Shown here: positions 11,101 through 21,805 of the stretch, in pieces
Numbering within the stretch: the stretch's first letter is position 1
Layout: the number at the start of each line of letters is the position of its first letter
NCBI GenBank assembly: GCA_043228905.1
Contig: JBHGNT010000006.1
Coordinates: 4,898,001 to 4,962,000 of the forward strand
DNA length: 64,000 bases
From: Azolla caroliniana
Taxonomy: Eukaryota > Polypodiophyta
Direction: 5' to 3'
The notes under the pieces: generated by a model
The model's input: only the letters and a program-made list of their open reading frames with translations
The model's database searches: none
What the model was told of the DNA's origin: nothing
Translations under genes and position numbers: made by a program

Positions 11101-11868
11101 TTCAATTAAGTGATCGCTGACATCACTATCCGATGTCATAATACCATAATACAAATTTCGTAGTGAGGTCCTTAATCAGAAGAAGACAGAAATGATACAA
11201 TCTTCTTACACAAATTCCCTTACCCCGAGAATAATCCCAATAGAATATTCTTGCAATCATAATAAATCAAATAGTTTAAGTGGTAGAAGTGAACCGAGCA
11301 AAAGAAGGGACATGTATGATGCAATTCTCCTAGGATGACCGAAAACCTATTCAGTAGTGACAAATAACCTCAGCAAAATAACAGTTTTACCTACCTGGTA
11401 AATGATGTTAAAGTGAGGGAAAAAATTGATTACGTTATGCAATTTTCTTCATGAGAATACAAAAAGAAAGAGATTTAGGAGATGCAAACTTATTTATAAT
11501 TACATACAACAAATAATTAACCTAGCAGAAAAGAAACAGATGTATCTAACCTGGCGAGTGACAGTAATCTCACTGCATTCTTCATATCCAATGGGGCTAC
11601 GAGTTCTGTCTGAGTTGTCAAAAACTATGGAAACCGTGGCTTTTGTGACTCCAGCTTGACCTTGTTTGTAAACAAGTTCCTGCAAATTGCTAGCTCTGAC
11701 CTGTTGAAGGTTTGTGATGCCAAGAACGAAACAAATCGAATCGAGAATGTTCGACTTTCCAGAACCGTTGAGTCCAGTTATGGCATTGAAGAAAGGATCG
11801 AAAGACGGGACAATTGTGCGCGTAGCATAGGATTTGAAACCTTCCAATGAAATCTCCTTGATATACAT
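5111..11868 (-). CDS. SMC2: Condensin subunit SMC2 (CAP-E), complete
   Basis: ATPase core subunit of condensin; with SMC4 it compacts mitotic chromosomes. Twenty coding exons could be joined in frame: 11868-11551, 10657-9977, 9893-9750, 9606-9316, 9225-9040, 8767-8603, 8523-8464, 8332-8270, 8191-8100, 8001-7905, 7752-7636, 7490-7272, 7195-7055, 6973-6806, 6445-6261, 6137-6044, 5921-5833, 5746-5521, 5438-5364, 5263-5111. The product is 1187 aa, the normal family length. Walker A GLNGSGKS is at residues 32-39, followed by a coiled coil. The hinge lies at about 480-640, then the return coiled coil, the signature LSGGQR at about 1083-1088 and Walker B LYILDEVDAALD near 1107. The start [14 protein letters not shown] is the family start; no in-frame ATG lies upstream. 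Exon 12 uses the acceptor at 7491-7493, because the nearer one at 7507 would break the frame. The head is complete, so the gene looks functional. Confidence 0.95.
8861..9006. mobile_element. 146-bp foldback/MITE-like element in an SMC2 intron
   Basis: Two 62-bp arms (8861-8922 and 8945-9006) are inverted copies of each other with only three mismatches, separated by a 22-bp loop. The ends read TGTTACGGG and CCCGTAACA, and the same five bases, acaga, flank it on both sides (8856-8860 and 9007-9011). This is the structure of a young non-autonomous inverted-repeat element with a 5-bp target-site duplication. It makes up more than half of the 272-bp intron (9039-8768), and the neighbouring splice sites are intact. 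No coding capacity. The parent family is not recognised: TG/CA ends with 5-bp duplications are not typical of hAT (8 bp), Mutator (9 bp) or CACTA (3 bp) elements. Confidence 0.85.
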
Positions 11869-12480
11869 GGTGAACCAAGCAGCCTTTTCTTTCTTTCTTG
11901 TCGTCCTGACTCTTCTTTCTTTCTCCTTTTTAGCTCTTTCTTCAGAGTCTCGTTGTCTGTATTCTTTCTTTTTTCTTCCCGAGCTTCGTGAGAAGCTCTT
12001 CTTCAAGAACAAAAGAAGAAGAAAAAGAATTTATACAGATCTACTATTCATCTGCTGCCAGGTTTTTCCTGCTTCTTCGTCGTCTTCGTCGTCTTCGTGG
12101 CTGTTGTCTGCTAAGTTTTTGCTGCCGCTGCTGCTTGGACAGGTTTAGGGTTTACCGACGAAGAGATCTGCTGCGCGTCGCGTCGAAGGAGGAGGAGGAG
12201 GAATTGACAGGGAGAGGGAAAAGAGCGCGAAACTGTTCAGATAAGGAGGAAGAAAGAAGAAAGAAAGAGGGTTCAAATTTGAACATAGTTTTTGAGGAGG
12301 AGAGGTTGGGGGGGGGGGGGGGGGGGAGTTCACATGAAGGAATATGTACATATGTATAAGAAGAGCTCCTCCCCAATGTCTTTTGAGTATGTAACTTGTA
12401 AGTAACATGGAAATCGGCCTTTACACCCGTTTGTGTTTCTCGTGGTCACTACGATAAAACTTGGAATAAGAAAACCAAAC
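11869..12480 (-). promoter_or_regulatory. SMC2 5' leader/promoter region with homopolymer G tract
   Basis: Region upstream of the SMC2 start codon. It is rich in purine/pyrimidine tracts (many ctt and gaa/gga repeats at 11.9-12.3 kb) and holds a run of 19 G at 12308-12326 (C on the SMC2 sense strand). The open frames drawn here are low-complexity and not proteins. No TATA box could be assigned. Confidence 0.45.
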
Positions 12481-12493
12481 TTTCTTACGGAGT

Positions 12494-12690
12494 GATAAGC
12501 AGAACGAACGTTACATGTAGAGACGATGCATCAACTTCGGCTTTGGTGTCGAGAATGGACCATGTCACTTCGTAAAAAGACAGAACTTTCTGTGATAAGA
12601 ATGAACGTTAGATGCCTGCTTAATGCAACCTACCTAGAGACGATACATCAAATTTGGCTTAAGTGTCGAGGATTGAACCATGTCACTTAT
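12494..12690. repeat. Diverged direct duplication
   Basis: Blocks at about 12494-12572 and 12593-12690 align with each other: gataag..gaacgtta, then tagagacgatRcatcaa, then ggctt..gtgtcgag and ccatgtcac. The second copy has a roughly 24-base insertion. No gene recognised. Confidence 0.6.
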
Positions 12691-12699
12691 ACACATCAG

Positions 12700-14620
12700 C
12701 GAGTGGATCGGGATTATCTCATTTTCTTTGCATTCCGTGGTGACATCCACATTCCTGTTGGCATGGAGGACCTTCAACTATTCCTCGTCATCCTCTGCAA
12801 ACCTCCATGGACGATGCCTTGGCGCGTTAGCTTGTACTTAGACATCCAAAGTTAGCAAGAGATGGGAAAGTATCCGTCTTCAGGTTCACTTGGCTCGTTC
12901 ATGCTTGGCAAACAACTTTCTTGGCACATTGATCGTCATTGAGGAATATTTGAATTAGCCACCCAAGCTCAACAATGAAGATGTGTACCCCAACTTTGGG
13001 CATACCAAGGAACTACATAACAATACATGTATATGAATATGCTCTTTGAAGAAGCATACACAAAGGGCCCTCCAACTCATAATCACCTCGTATGAGAACT
13101 TCCAACATGCACAACTTGATGGATCACCATGATGATGACGATGAGTGACAACGGCCTCATCCACCACCTTGCCCCACCCCTCGTCACACTCAAGCTAATC
13201 ATAACCCACGCCCACACATCACCTTTGCGAGCATAAACGCACGCTGTAACGACACTAGGTTGGATACCTTAATGCCAGTTGGACACCTCCAATTGATTTA
13301 GACCACCACTGTAGTACATAATTGTCGTTTCCCTTGTAAATTTCAACTTCTATAACATAGATCTCCTTTAAAGTAAATTGCATGCTTTCTATCCGTCACG
13401 GATAGATCATATGCACAAGAGACTATGGACACACTATCGTTTCGATCACAATTGAACAACGTGTCGATCTCCTCTTGTTCCCCACCTCGTATACCAATAA
13501 GATATGAATATGGTCTATAGTCATTACCTTGGAGTCCAAGCTTTGGTTTTGCGATTTGTCAAATTCATTTACCAAATCCCTAAGTGCCCAATCACCTTGG
13601 TGTCACTACATTTGTGCTAATTCACACATTGGTCATTGAATTAGATACTAGTTTGCAAGCTAACCATTGACCATTCACATAAATCATATTTTCTTCACTC
13701 CTCCACAACATTTGCCTTGGCTCAAATTTCTCATTGGTAAAAAGTGTGTCCCACACACTTGCTCAATTGGGTAACTTCCCTCACCAAAATAAACACATTG
13801 GATGAGTTATTTGTAGCCTTTGGGCATTTTTCCATTAATACCAAGGTGAAACTTAAAAATAAAAACACATCGGAGTTGTGACACTTTAGGTCATGAAGAA
13901 CTTTAGCAACAAATGCATTCATATCCTTCACCCTAACATCCGATCCACGATTTGACTCCATGCTACTCTTAATTTTTTACGCTTACACAAGTGGTGACAT
14001 CTCTAGTCGAGGCTTCACGTTTCACCTTGATAAAGACCCCATTGCGTGCCACATGATCGGTCTCTATTTGTGGGTAATCATCGTAGCCTCATCCTACCAA
14101 CAAGACATTCAAATGATTTCTACATGGTTCATCCTACCCCAATCCAAGTACGCAACCCACCCTCCATGTCCACTTGTCACAGCATCCATCAATAGTTTGC
14201 AAGTAACATGTACGAGTTCTTTATGGTCACCACACATGTAAGACATCCAATTGCTTCTTTCAGCATTTGACAAATCCAATGCCCTTTGATGCTTACTCAT
14301 CAATGTGATGATATCCCATCATACACCATTGCACTCACCTCCCTCCATCTCCATCTCCACCTCAACAACCTCCTTCCCTCCTTTCCGTGTAACTCCAACT
14401 CCCCCTCCCATAGGAGATGCCTTCCATTCTCTCCTCACTCTTGATGGCATCCGCCTTTCACCTAACCTCTCCCTTTCATATCTACCTTTTTCTTGCCTTT
14501 GTGGACCAAGGCTCCACGATGGGTGTTCGAAACAATGCACCCAAGAGTGTGCATTCATTAGGTTGGGAGGATGGTAAGAGTTTAGTTTGTGTCTTTGACC
14601 TCCCTCTCTCTATCTTTTTC
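12700..14620. other. Gene-free spacer
   Basis: Only short, low-quality open frames on both strands. None matches a protein family I recognise and none is extended by plausible splice joins. No RNA genes seen. Confidence 0.45.
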
Positions 14621-14841
14621 TTTGTGGTGTGTGTGTGTGTGTCTCTCTCTCCCTCTTTCATAAGTTGTTACACCACAAGTAGCACTTTTGGGGTTCAAGT
14701 CCCAAAATTCTCACCTCCTTATTACTTCATACATATCTCTTACTTAATTCACTAGATGCCATTGTGGAATTTAGGGGTTGTTCCCATGACCTCTTCTGCT
14801 CTCCATTGGGTGACCTTACCAACTGAGCTACATCCCCATGG
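14621..14841 (-). mobile_element. tRNA-derived SINE, copy A
   Basis: On the minus strand the copy begins GGGGATGTAGCTCAGTTGG, which is very like the 5' end of a tRNA-Ala gene and contains Pol III box A (TAGCTCAGTTGG). A degenerate box B follows (GGGAACAACCCC). A family-specific body follows (ggcatctagtgaattaag, gagatatgtatgaagta), then a second GAACCCC block and 'acttgtggtgtaacaactta'. It ends in a GA/CA microsatellite. The same body occurs at 28.4 kb and 29.8-30.1 kb, defining a family. Confidence 0.8.
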
Positions 14842-15338
14842 GCTCATCATAAGATTAGTGCCAAGTGATTTACTCCGAGTCTTACTCTAGCAATGATGTA
14901 TGTTTTTTGTAGCTTCTTTTAACTAATTGAGTAATGGTTTTCCTTTTTTATTTTCACCTGTCGTTGGCCACGCTTGAAGCTAAGATAACTCTTCTTTGCA
15001 ATTTTTGAGATTGGAGTGATTGAGTCCTATGTTTTTTTAGCTTGCCATCAATTGCTCTAAGTATACCGTGAGATGACGAGCTTGTGGGAGTGACATAATG
15101 TTCTTATGTTCATGGGTGCTCATCACCTACAAATAATGCATGAAAGGGACAAATGTAATAGACTTGCACGTTGAAGAAAATACTATTCTGATAATTGTTG
15201 TCGCGTGATTAGAAGAGATCGACTCAAAGCCGATGATTCCTTGATGTGAACGATAAGCTTTTTTCAAGGTAGGAGTGTCGATGGTTAGGTAGTGGCGACG
15301 ATATTCACTCTTGTGACTTCTCATGCATGTCGTGCACA

Positions 15339-15790
15339 TGTTGGAGAATATTGTCTTTATCCTAGACTAAATCTTAGTCACAAACACATAAGTATTCCGT
15401 ACTGGAATACAACCCAAAGGTGTGGTCAAAGGTATGGCAATAGTCCGCATACTCAATCCATCAATCCGGATAACATATACAAATCAACAACACGCATTCA
15501 TACATGCATAAGATAAAACAATTAAGTACACGAGACGACAAGTACACAAATCTTTCAGTTATATTATATTACTTGCATACAAGAATGATACAATCCGGAC
15601 TCCTTATATAGGTAGCCAATTTTGATACAAAACGGTGTCCATCCGGATCAGTACATCTTTCCGGATCGGACACCCCTTGATGTAATATCTCTTCATATCT
15701 ACTAATATTCCGAATTATCCGGTATACGTATTCACACTCTTTCTAGACTATCTTCCGGATCTACTTCTCTGGACAACATTAGTTTCAACA
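15339..15790 (-). mobile_element. Probable solo LTR (about 450 bp)
   Basis: Read on the minus strand it starts TGTTGAAACT and ends TCTCCAACA, the TG...CA ends of an LTR with short inverted termini TGTTG/CAACA. The first half carries repeated ATCCGGA-type motifs, as in a U3 enhancer. A TATA box (CCTATATAAGG, about 15604-15614) is followed by a plausible R/U5. No internal domain, primer-binding site or polypurine tract is visible on either side, so it looks like a recombination-derived solo LTR. The five bases on each side (gcaca and actta) do not match, so the exact ends or the element's history remain uncertain. Confidence 0.6.
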
Positions 15791-17122
15791 ACTTAATTGC
15801 TAGGACAACTTACAATTGTTGGTCTTCAAACGAGTGTTCATATTGTGGTAAAGCCTTACATAAGTTAAGTATCTAATAACCTATTCTAAGTGATTAGGTT
15901 GTAGAAAAAGACAATAGTCAGATTTAATATCAACTTACTCGTTATTAGCTTGAGAGTGACCAAATAACTAATCAATGCAACAACAAATAATGTGTTGGCC
16001 AATATTCGAAACATATTTCAATGACTACCTTGAAGATTTTCCAAGTTGTCATTTCAGATAATTATATTGATCGAGAGCCCAATAAGAAGCCATTTTTATG
16101 ACAAAATATCTACAGGTTCATCCAAAAATTTGAATGTTTTGTCCCATTGACATGAAAACATGCTAGCCAAGTATATTAGTGTCAACCACTTGGTGTATAA
16201 TTAATATAGTAAATACAAAACTAGAGTACTTTAGTATTCGTATGTTAGTTGGAATATCGTGATTCATTGGCTATGATAATATACAAACAATCACTAATTA
16301 CTTGTAAGCATTAGGGCACTACGATTGTCTATTGGAATATCAAATTTATAAAACCATGTAAACACATGCAATGGATTCACATAATTCAATATATACAATA
16401 GATTCTTATACAATACATTGTGTTATTGCAGACAAGCAATCAAGCATTTTGATGATAACAGTGATAATGTTGAAAAGGAAGCCTAAGTTGAAGTTGTGAT
16501 ATCTTGCAAAAGCACTGATCACCAAAGTCAATATACGTATAGCTTCACATGTACTCGATTTCATTATGCCAAACACTTTATAACAAAACTTCAAAGGGAA
16601 GTTCTGAGCCGTGAATATAGTACTTGTTACGAAATGAAGTGTTATAGTGTTTTTCAACATTCGACGACAACTTCACATGGGACTAGGTTTGATATGTCTC
16701 CACGCCTAGGTATACAAATAAACGATGGGCTTTAAGGAGTGGACACATTGAAATTTAAAGAAGGATGCGGATAATGAAGTTATCGGGTGCATTGAAGGAG
16801 ACAAGTTAAGCAAATAGAGAGAGAGGGGTCGAGGAATTCGATATATAGGTAATCGGGTAACGGACTTTCTCTCGTTTTGTGAGGGACCTTAGAAAGTAGA
16901 GGAGAAACATGGATAAGATGAGAAAGAGGGGGGCTCCTAGAAAAGGAACCAATTTGTGGCTTCACCAAAACAGAGCATTTCCACTTCTAAGTGCTACTAC
17001 ATATGTACATACATATCTGGAGAGATTTATCTATATGTATATGTATGTATCTTGGAGGCACTTGGTTCTCCTCCCTACCTAGAAGATAGCTAGGGTTTTG
17101 GGTGGAGTTGTGTTGCAGAAAC
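15791..17122. other. Spacer and promoter region of the SR factor
   Basis: No gene or RNA seen. The last few hundred bases probably include the promoter and leader of the SR45a-like gene; repeated tatatgtatatgtatg sequence occurs at about 17.03 kb, but no core element could be assigned with certainty. Confidence 0.4.
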
Positions 17123-20100
17123 ATGGCTCTGGACACACAGAATTTGAGCTCTGCTCTTGTCAGCCAGAGCGAAGGAGAAGAGAAAATGGAAGAGAACCAT
17201 CGCCCATATCACCATCATCAGCACAGCAGTAACAACAAACACACGCCAGAGCTGGATTTGAATCAAGTCGCTGAAGAGGATGTAAAAGGGGACGAAGAAA
17301 CAGTTCAACAGGCATGGCCAAATGAAGCGACCATAGAAGAAAAAGAAGAGGGCAGACAACTAGGAGAAAAGGCAAAAGATGAAACTGATGGTAACAAAAC
17401 TTCCCCTGGATTGCCCACAAATCACAAAGAAGGAAAAACATCAGGAAAGCGATCTAGTAAAGCGTCAGCAACAGAGCTCTCTCCAAGGAACAATGGTTCT
17501 GTTTCTCGTGTTCACCGAAGCAGAAGCCGAAGCTTGAGCAATTCTGGATCACCCAAAAGAAGAAGGTCTTCTCCTGCAAATGGGCGCCAGACATTGTCAA
17601 GGTCTCCTGATAGAAAACATGGTCATGGTCATGGTCATGGTCGGCGCTCAACCTCCCCTGATGGGCGTCATGGCAGCCATTTTCGTGGTGATGAAAGGAG
17701 AAGGCATGATAGGAACAATTCATCCCCTGGAAGATCTCGCATTGGAAGATCTCGTTCAAGAAGCCCCATGGATCGAAGAAGTAGCCCATATCATGATCGG
17801 GATCGATATCATCGGTAAGCTTTATTGTTCTATTTCCTTTTTACTTATGGAATGGCATCTTAATGTTGATTGAATTGGAGAAGAAACCCATACCATGCTC
17901 ACGATATAGGATCTCTGTCAGTAAGCTACTGTTTTTAGCCCATCGAACCAAAGAATGGTTTGAATTCTAGAATAAGTCAATGTTTTTAAGTGTTTATTGA
18001 ATATCCATATCATGATCATAGTTGCTTTTGGTAAACTTGTGCCTTTTAAATTTTTTCTTTTATGGAATGTTTCTACTGTACACTCACTTAAAGATGCCAA
18101 TATAAGGATCTAAATCTCTATTTTTAATCTATCTCTTTGGAAGCTTTTAACCATGGAATGTTTTTAATCTATTATATTGGTGGAAGATGCCTGCACCATA
18201 ATTGGATTGATATTGGTGAGCTATCTTCTTCTAAATTCATTGCTTATAAAATGTTTTTTTGATGCTCATCAAATCAAAGAAAAGTGCATATTTTGCTTGG
18301 AATCACTATCATCGGTAAGGGGTCTTTAATGCTTGTGTCACCAGCTTAATTGATTTGCTAGCTACGTAGAGAATTTCCATTGCTCTGTACTTGGTTTACA
18401 CCCTGCTAGAGGCTATGATAACCAATACCCTAGGTAGTTAAATGCAAGGTGTTTTTGTTATTTTTTAATGACATTATTTCACCAGTGTAAACAGCAGAGG
18501 CCCAATGGTACCTAGACCCTGGAGGAGGGAAGACAGATAGACCCCTAGATCAGCACGTGTTTATCCAGTTAGCACTGGGCTCCAATGTGTGTGACTAGTT
18601 GCGTGCTGTGAATTATAAAGACACGTTTGGTTAAACACCATGTTAAACACTTAAAGTTATAGTGAGTGGGCTATGATAGTTTTGTTGAAAGGTGAAACAT
18701 TACAGCACGAGCAAGATTTTCCTTACTCAAGAACTCAAAATTTAGTTTTGAGGTTAATTGAGTCATTTTAGAGTGCTGAAATCAGCGTTTTCATAGCATA
18801 TCTACCCTCTTTTCTGCTATGCTCAGTGGTGAACATTATTTCACCAGTATAAACAGCAGAGGCCCATGGGTACCTAGACCCTGGAGGAGTGAAGACAGAT
18901 AGACCCCTAGATCAGCACGTGTTTATCCAGTTAGCACTGGGCTCCAATGTGTGTGACTAGTTGCGTGCTGTGAATTATAAAGACACGTTTGGTTAAACAC
19001 TATGTTAAACACTTAAAGTTATAATGAGTGGGCTATGATAGTTTTGTTGAAAGGTGAAACATGACAGCATGAGCAAGATTTTCCTTACTCAAGAACTCAA
19101 AATTTAGTTTTGTGGTTAATCAAGTCATTTTAGAGTGCTGAAATCAGCATTTTCATAGCATATCTACCCACTTTTCTGCTATGCTCAGTGGTGAACATTT
19201 TAGAAACTTTAAATGCATGTTCTTATTGCTAAAATAGACTTTAATGGCTACCTTTATTGTATCTTCTTCTATTACTCATCAATAAAGAAATGCTGAGTGA
19301 GGCATTAATATTTGGGGCCAATAGGATGACAACGTCCTTCCTCAGGCTCTCTAACTTTTTGTATGAAGTTTTATTGAGTCCACAATCTTGAGGATATGTT
19401 TCTCTGTCTACATAAAATTTCTGAGGCTATGGAATTCTAGCTATATTTGTGACACGCTTTGGTGTTTTACTGCTCTCTGGCCAGTGACCAATGATTGGTT
19501 TCATAGAGATCAGGAATGTCTTTCAACTAATCAAGATAATTGCTAGTCTAGGCGTAATCTTAGTCTTATGAAAATCTAATATTATATTGAAAACATGTGC
19601 TTTTTCTTGGGCTAAGATATTTAATTTTATCTAGAAAACACGAGCTTTTGTAGAGTAGGAAAATTGTCTTTCCAATGTATCTTTGCTCGCATAGTTATGT
19701 AGTAATATCAATAAAAGCAAAGTTCACTGAGTGTGGAGTATCCCCTTTTGAAGGCAGAAGATGAATTCACTCAAATCTTGGATTTCTTCTCAGGCTTGTA
19801 TTTCTTCTGATAGATTCAATTGAAAGTGAATTAAGATTAATCAATCACAACTATCCGCTATTTGTACAGTTCTCGATACTCACCAAGGAGGAGGTCTCCT
19901 GCAAGGTACCCATCAAGGAGGGATTACTCACCAAGAAGGCGTCCATGGTCACCACCTCCAAATAGAAACACTGGTGTTGGAAAACCTGGCAATAATTTAT
20001 TTGTTGCAGGCTTCAGCTTTGGAACAAGTGAAAGAGATTTGGAAAAGAAGTTTTCAAGATATGGACATGTTACTGATGTTCGTATCATTCGTGATAGAAG

Positions 20101-20572
20101 GTATGTCGCTCCAAACATCTACCTAAGCATCAGTTCTCTTTGGTTGTTATAGCTATTAGTGAAACAAATAGCAGGGTACAAACGTTTTTAACAGAATTTT
20201 TGCAGCTAGGTTTGGACAACTTGAGCAGTTTCATGTGATGATACTCCCTTGCCTTTCTAGTGATGGAAACATACTACCTTGATTTTTTAGTGACTCAAAC
20301 ATTGGTTGTTTTACTGATTTATGCCAGAGTTATAATCAATTACTGCAACTGCATTTCAAAACTTAATAATGTTGAAAACTCGTTTATAAAGACAATGTAA
20401 CAATTTTAGACAAAGACTGTTTTCTCTTTGAATATGCAGATCTGGTGATTCACGAGGTTTTGGGTTTTTGTCACTGGAAAGTGACGAAGATGCTGATGCA
20501 GCGATTAGGGCACTTGATCAGACAGAATGGAATGGCAGAATAGTGCTTGTGGAGAAGGCAAAGACTTCCTGA
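17123..20572 (+). CDS. SR45a: SR45a/TRA2-like splicing factor (RS region + RRM)
   Basis: RNA-binding regulator of pre-mRNA splicing in the nucleus. Exons 17123-17814, 19870-20100 and 20440-20572 join in frame to give 351 aa. An acidic N-terminus is followed by a long RS/RD-rich region (about 125-260, with PRRRS and SRSRS repeats and an HGHGHGHG run). One RRM follows at about 272-348, with RNP2 LFVAGF and RNP1 RGFGFLSL. The order and the GNNLFVAGFS..T..DLE..F...G sequence match plant SR45a, a Transformer-2 relative. Unlike SR45a the protein stops right after the RRM (VEKAKTS), so the C-terminal RS domain is missing from this reading. A longer isoform could come from alternative splicing into the downstream region. 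ATG at 17123 is the first in frame; the frame upstream of it has no ATG. Confidence 0.88.
18471..19198 (+). repeat. 362-bp tandem duplication in intron 1 of the SR gene
   Basis: Two adjacent, nearly identical copies (18471-18832 and 18833-19198) start 'acattatttcaccagt' and end 'ctatgctcagtggtgaac'. I see only scattered single-base differences, so the duplication is recent or homogenised. No protein frame or known element is recognised in the unit. Confidence 0.9.
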
Positions 20573-20984
20573 TGCAATCAGGGCTCCTCTGGATTTACAG
20601 CATTATAATTACACTAAAGTATCGAGTTACAGTGAAGTTCAATGTTTTTTCTTTGTTTTCTAACATAATGGACTTTTTATATTCATGTTAGCATCCTCCA
20701 ATTATATGAACGGTGGAGGGAGGCCTACAAAAATGCCCCAAAAAACCTTAGGTGTACCCTTGTTTGTGAGCATTCAAAGGGTTATCCCTAAATGGATGCA
20801 AAAGGCAAGTGACTTTAAAGTGTTTTGTGGTGATACCATTGAAGTAAACAATGAAGTTTTTGTGGTGGTTAAAGAGCAGCAGGTTGTCTTTGAAAGCGCC
20901 TCCTGGGTGCCGCTATAGGTTTGTTTATATTTAGATTATGAGGTTAAAATGATAAAATGACTGGTGATTTCCACACTCTTTCAG

Positions 20985-21222
20985 GAAAGGAAAAAAATGT
21001 ACCTTATCCATGTACCCCCTTTGTTGGTTTTGATGAACTTCTGCCTGGAGCCACAAGAGTCTGGATCCAAGTTCCATTAAATTTGCTTTTATATGCACCC
21101 ATCTGCACCCCGACATTAAGTTCATGTATGCAACGTGGTTTCAAATGTATTCTTAGAACCAGTATTCCATCCATACTCCAACCTCTTATTTGATGCTACT
21201 TCTCGAAGAAGAATCTTAAAAG
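20985..21222 (+). other. Exon-like block A in the 3' flank of the SR gene
   Basis: A 238-bp block preceded by a pyrimidine-rich acceptor (ctctttcag) and followed by a strong donor (aaaag|gtaagc). It is open in one frame (PCTPFVGFDELLPGATR...). It is duplicated at 21569-21793 together with its flanks. It may be an alternative terminal or cassette exon of the SR gene or part of an unknown gene. I recognise no protein family in it. Confidence 0.4.
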
Positions 21223-21568
21223 GTAAGCGATAAGTGCTGTTTCCTAGGTGACATGCTTTTTTGATGTTTTGGTTCAATAAATTTCTTATATTTTTGCTTT
21301 TTGTATACTTTGGAACAGCCTTACAGCTTTTCCTTGGCTCATTTGTCGAAAATCCCAATACCAGACTTATTTTCTATATTGATATGATTACCTAGGTTGT
21401 GAAGTTGTCCCTTATTATGTTAAAACATGTCAGGATGTTGGGCAAGGGGTTTAAATCCTTTAGCCCTTTGCATGGAGGTCATCTTTGAAAGGCACCATGT
21501 GTCTAGTTCTAGGATTCATAGTCCATAAATAATTAGATTATGAGGTTAAATGGCTTTCAATCTTACAG

Positions 21569-21793
21569 GAAGAATGTACCTTAATGCAATGTACCCCTTT
21601 TCTTGGTTTTGGCGAACTTCTGCTTCGCACCCCAAGAGCGGCTCCATTAAGTTTCATTTGCAAAAGTATGTACCCCCTGCCCTTCATGCACCGTGAGCCA
21701 TTTAAGTTCATGCATGCAGCACGGTTTCATGTATTAGAAGCGATGTTCCATGCACCGATCTTGTTTGATCCCTTCCCGAAGAACCCTGCGAAG
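21569..21793 (+). other. Exon-like block B, paralogue of block A
   Basis: A 225-bp block bounded by 'tcttacag' and 'gcgaag|gtaagc'. The open frame QCTPFLGFGELL...ARFHVLEAMF aligns with block A in the same frame. The preceding 60-90 bp (agattatgaggttaaa, tctttgaaag) are also shared, so the duplicated segment is about 20880-21240 against 21478-21805. No family recognised. Confidence 0.4.
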
Positions 21794-21805
21794 GTAAGCA
21801 ATATG

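Noticed and set aside
11500-12012. N-terminal extension of SMC2 upstream of MYIKEIS
   Set aside because: The upstream frame has no ATG and is low-complexity Lys/Arg/Glu; family proteins start at MYIKEI.
11834-12359. Plus-strand frames rich in Ser, Leu, Arg and Gly opposite the SMC2 leader
   Set aside because: Low-complexity translations of ctt/gaa/gga tracts with no homology.
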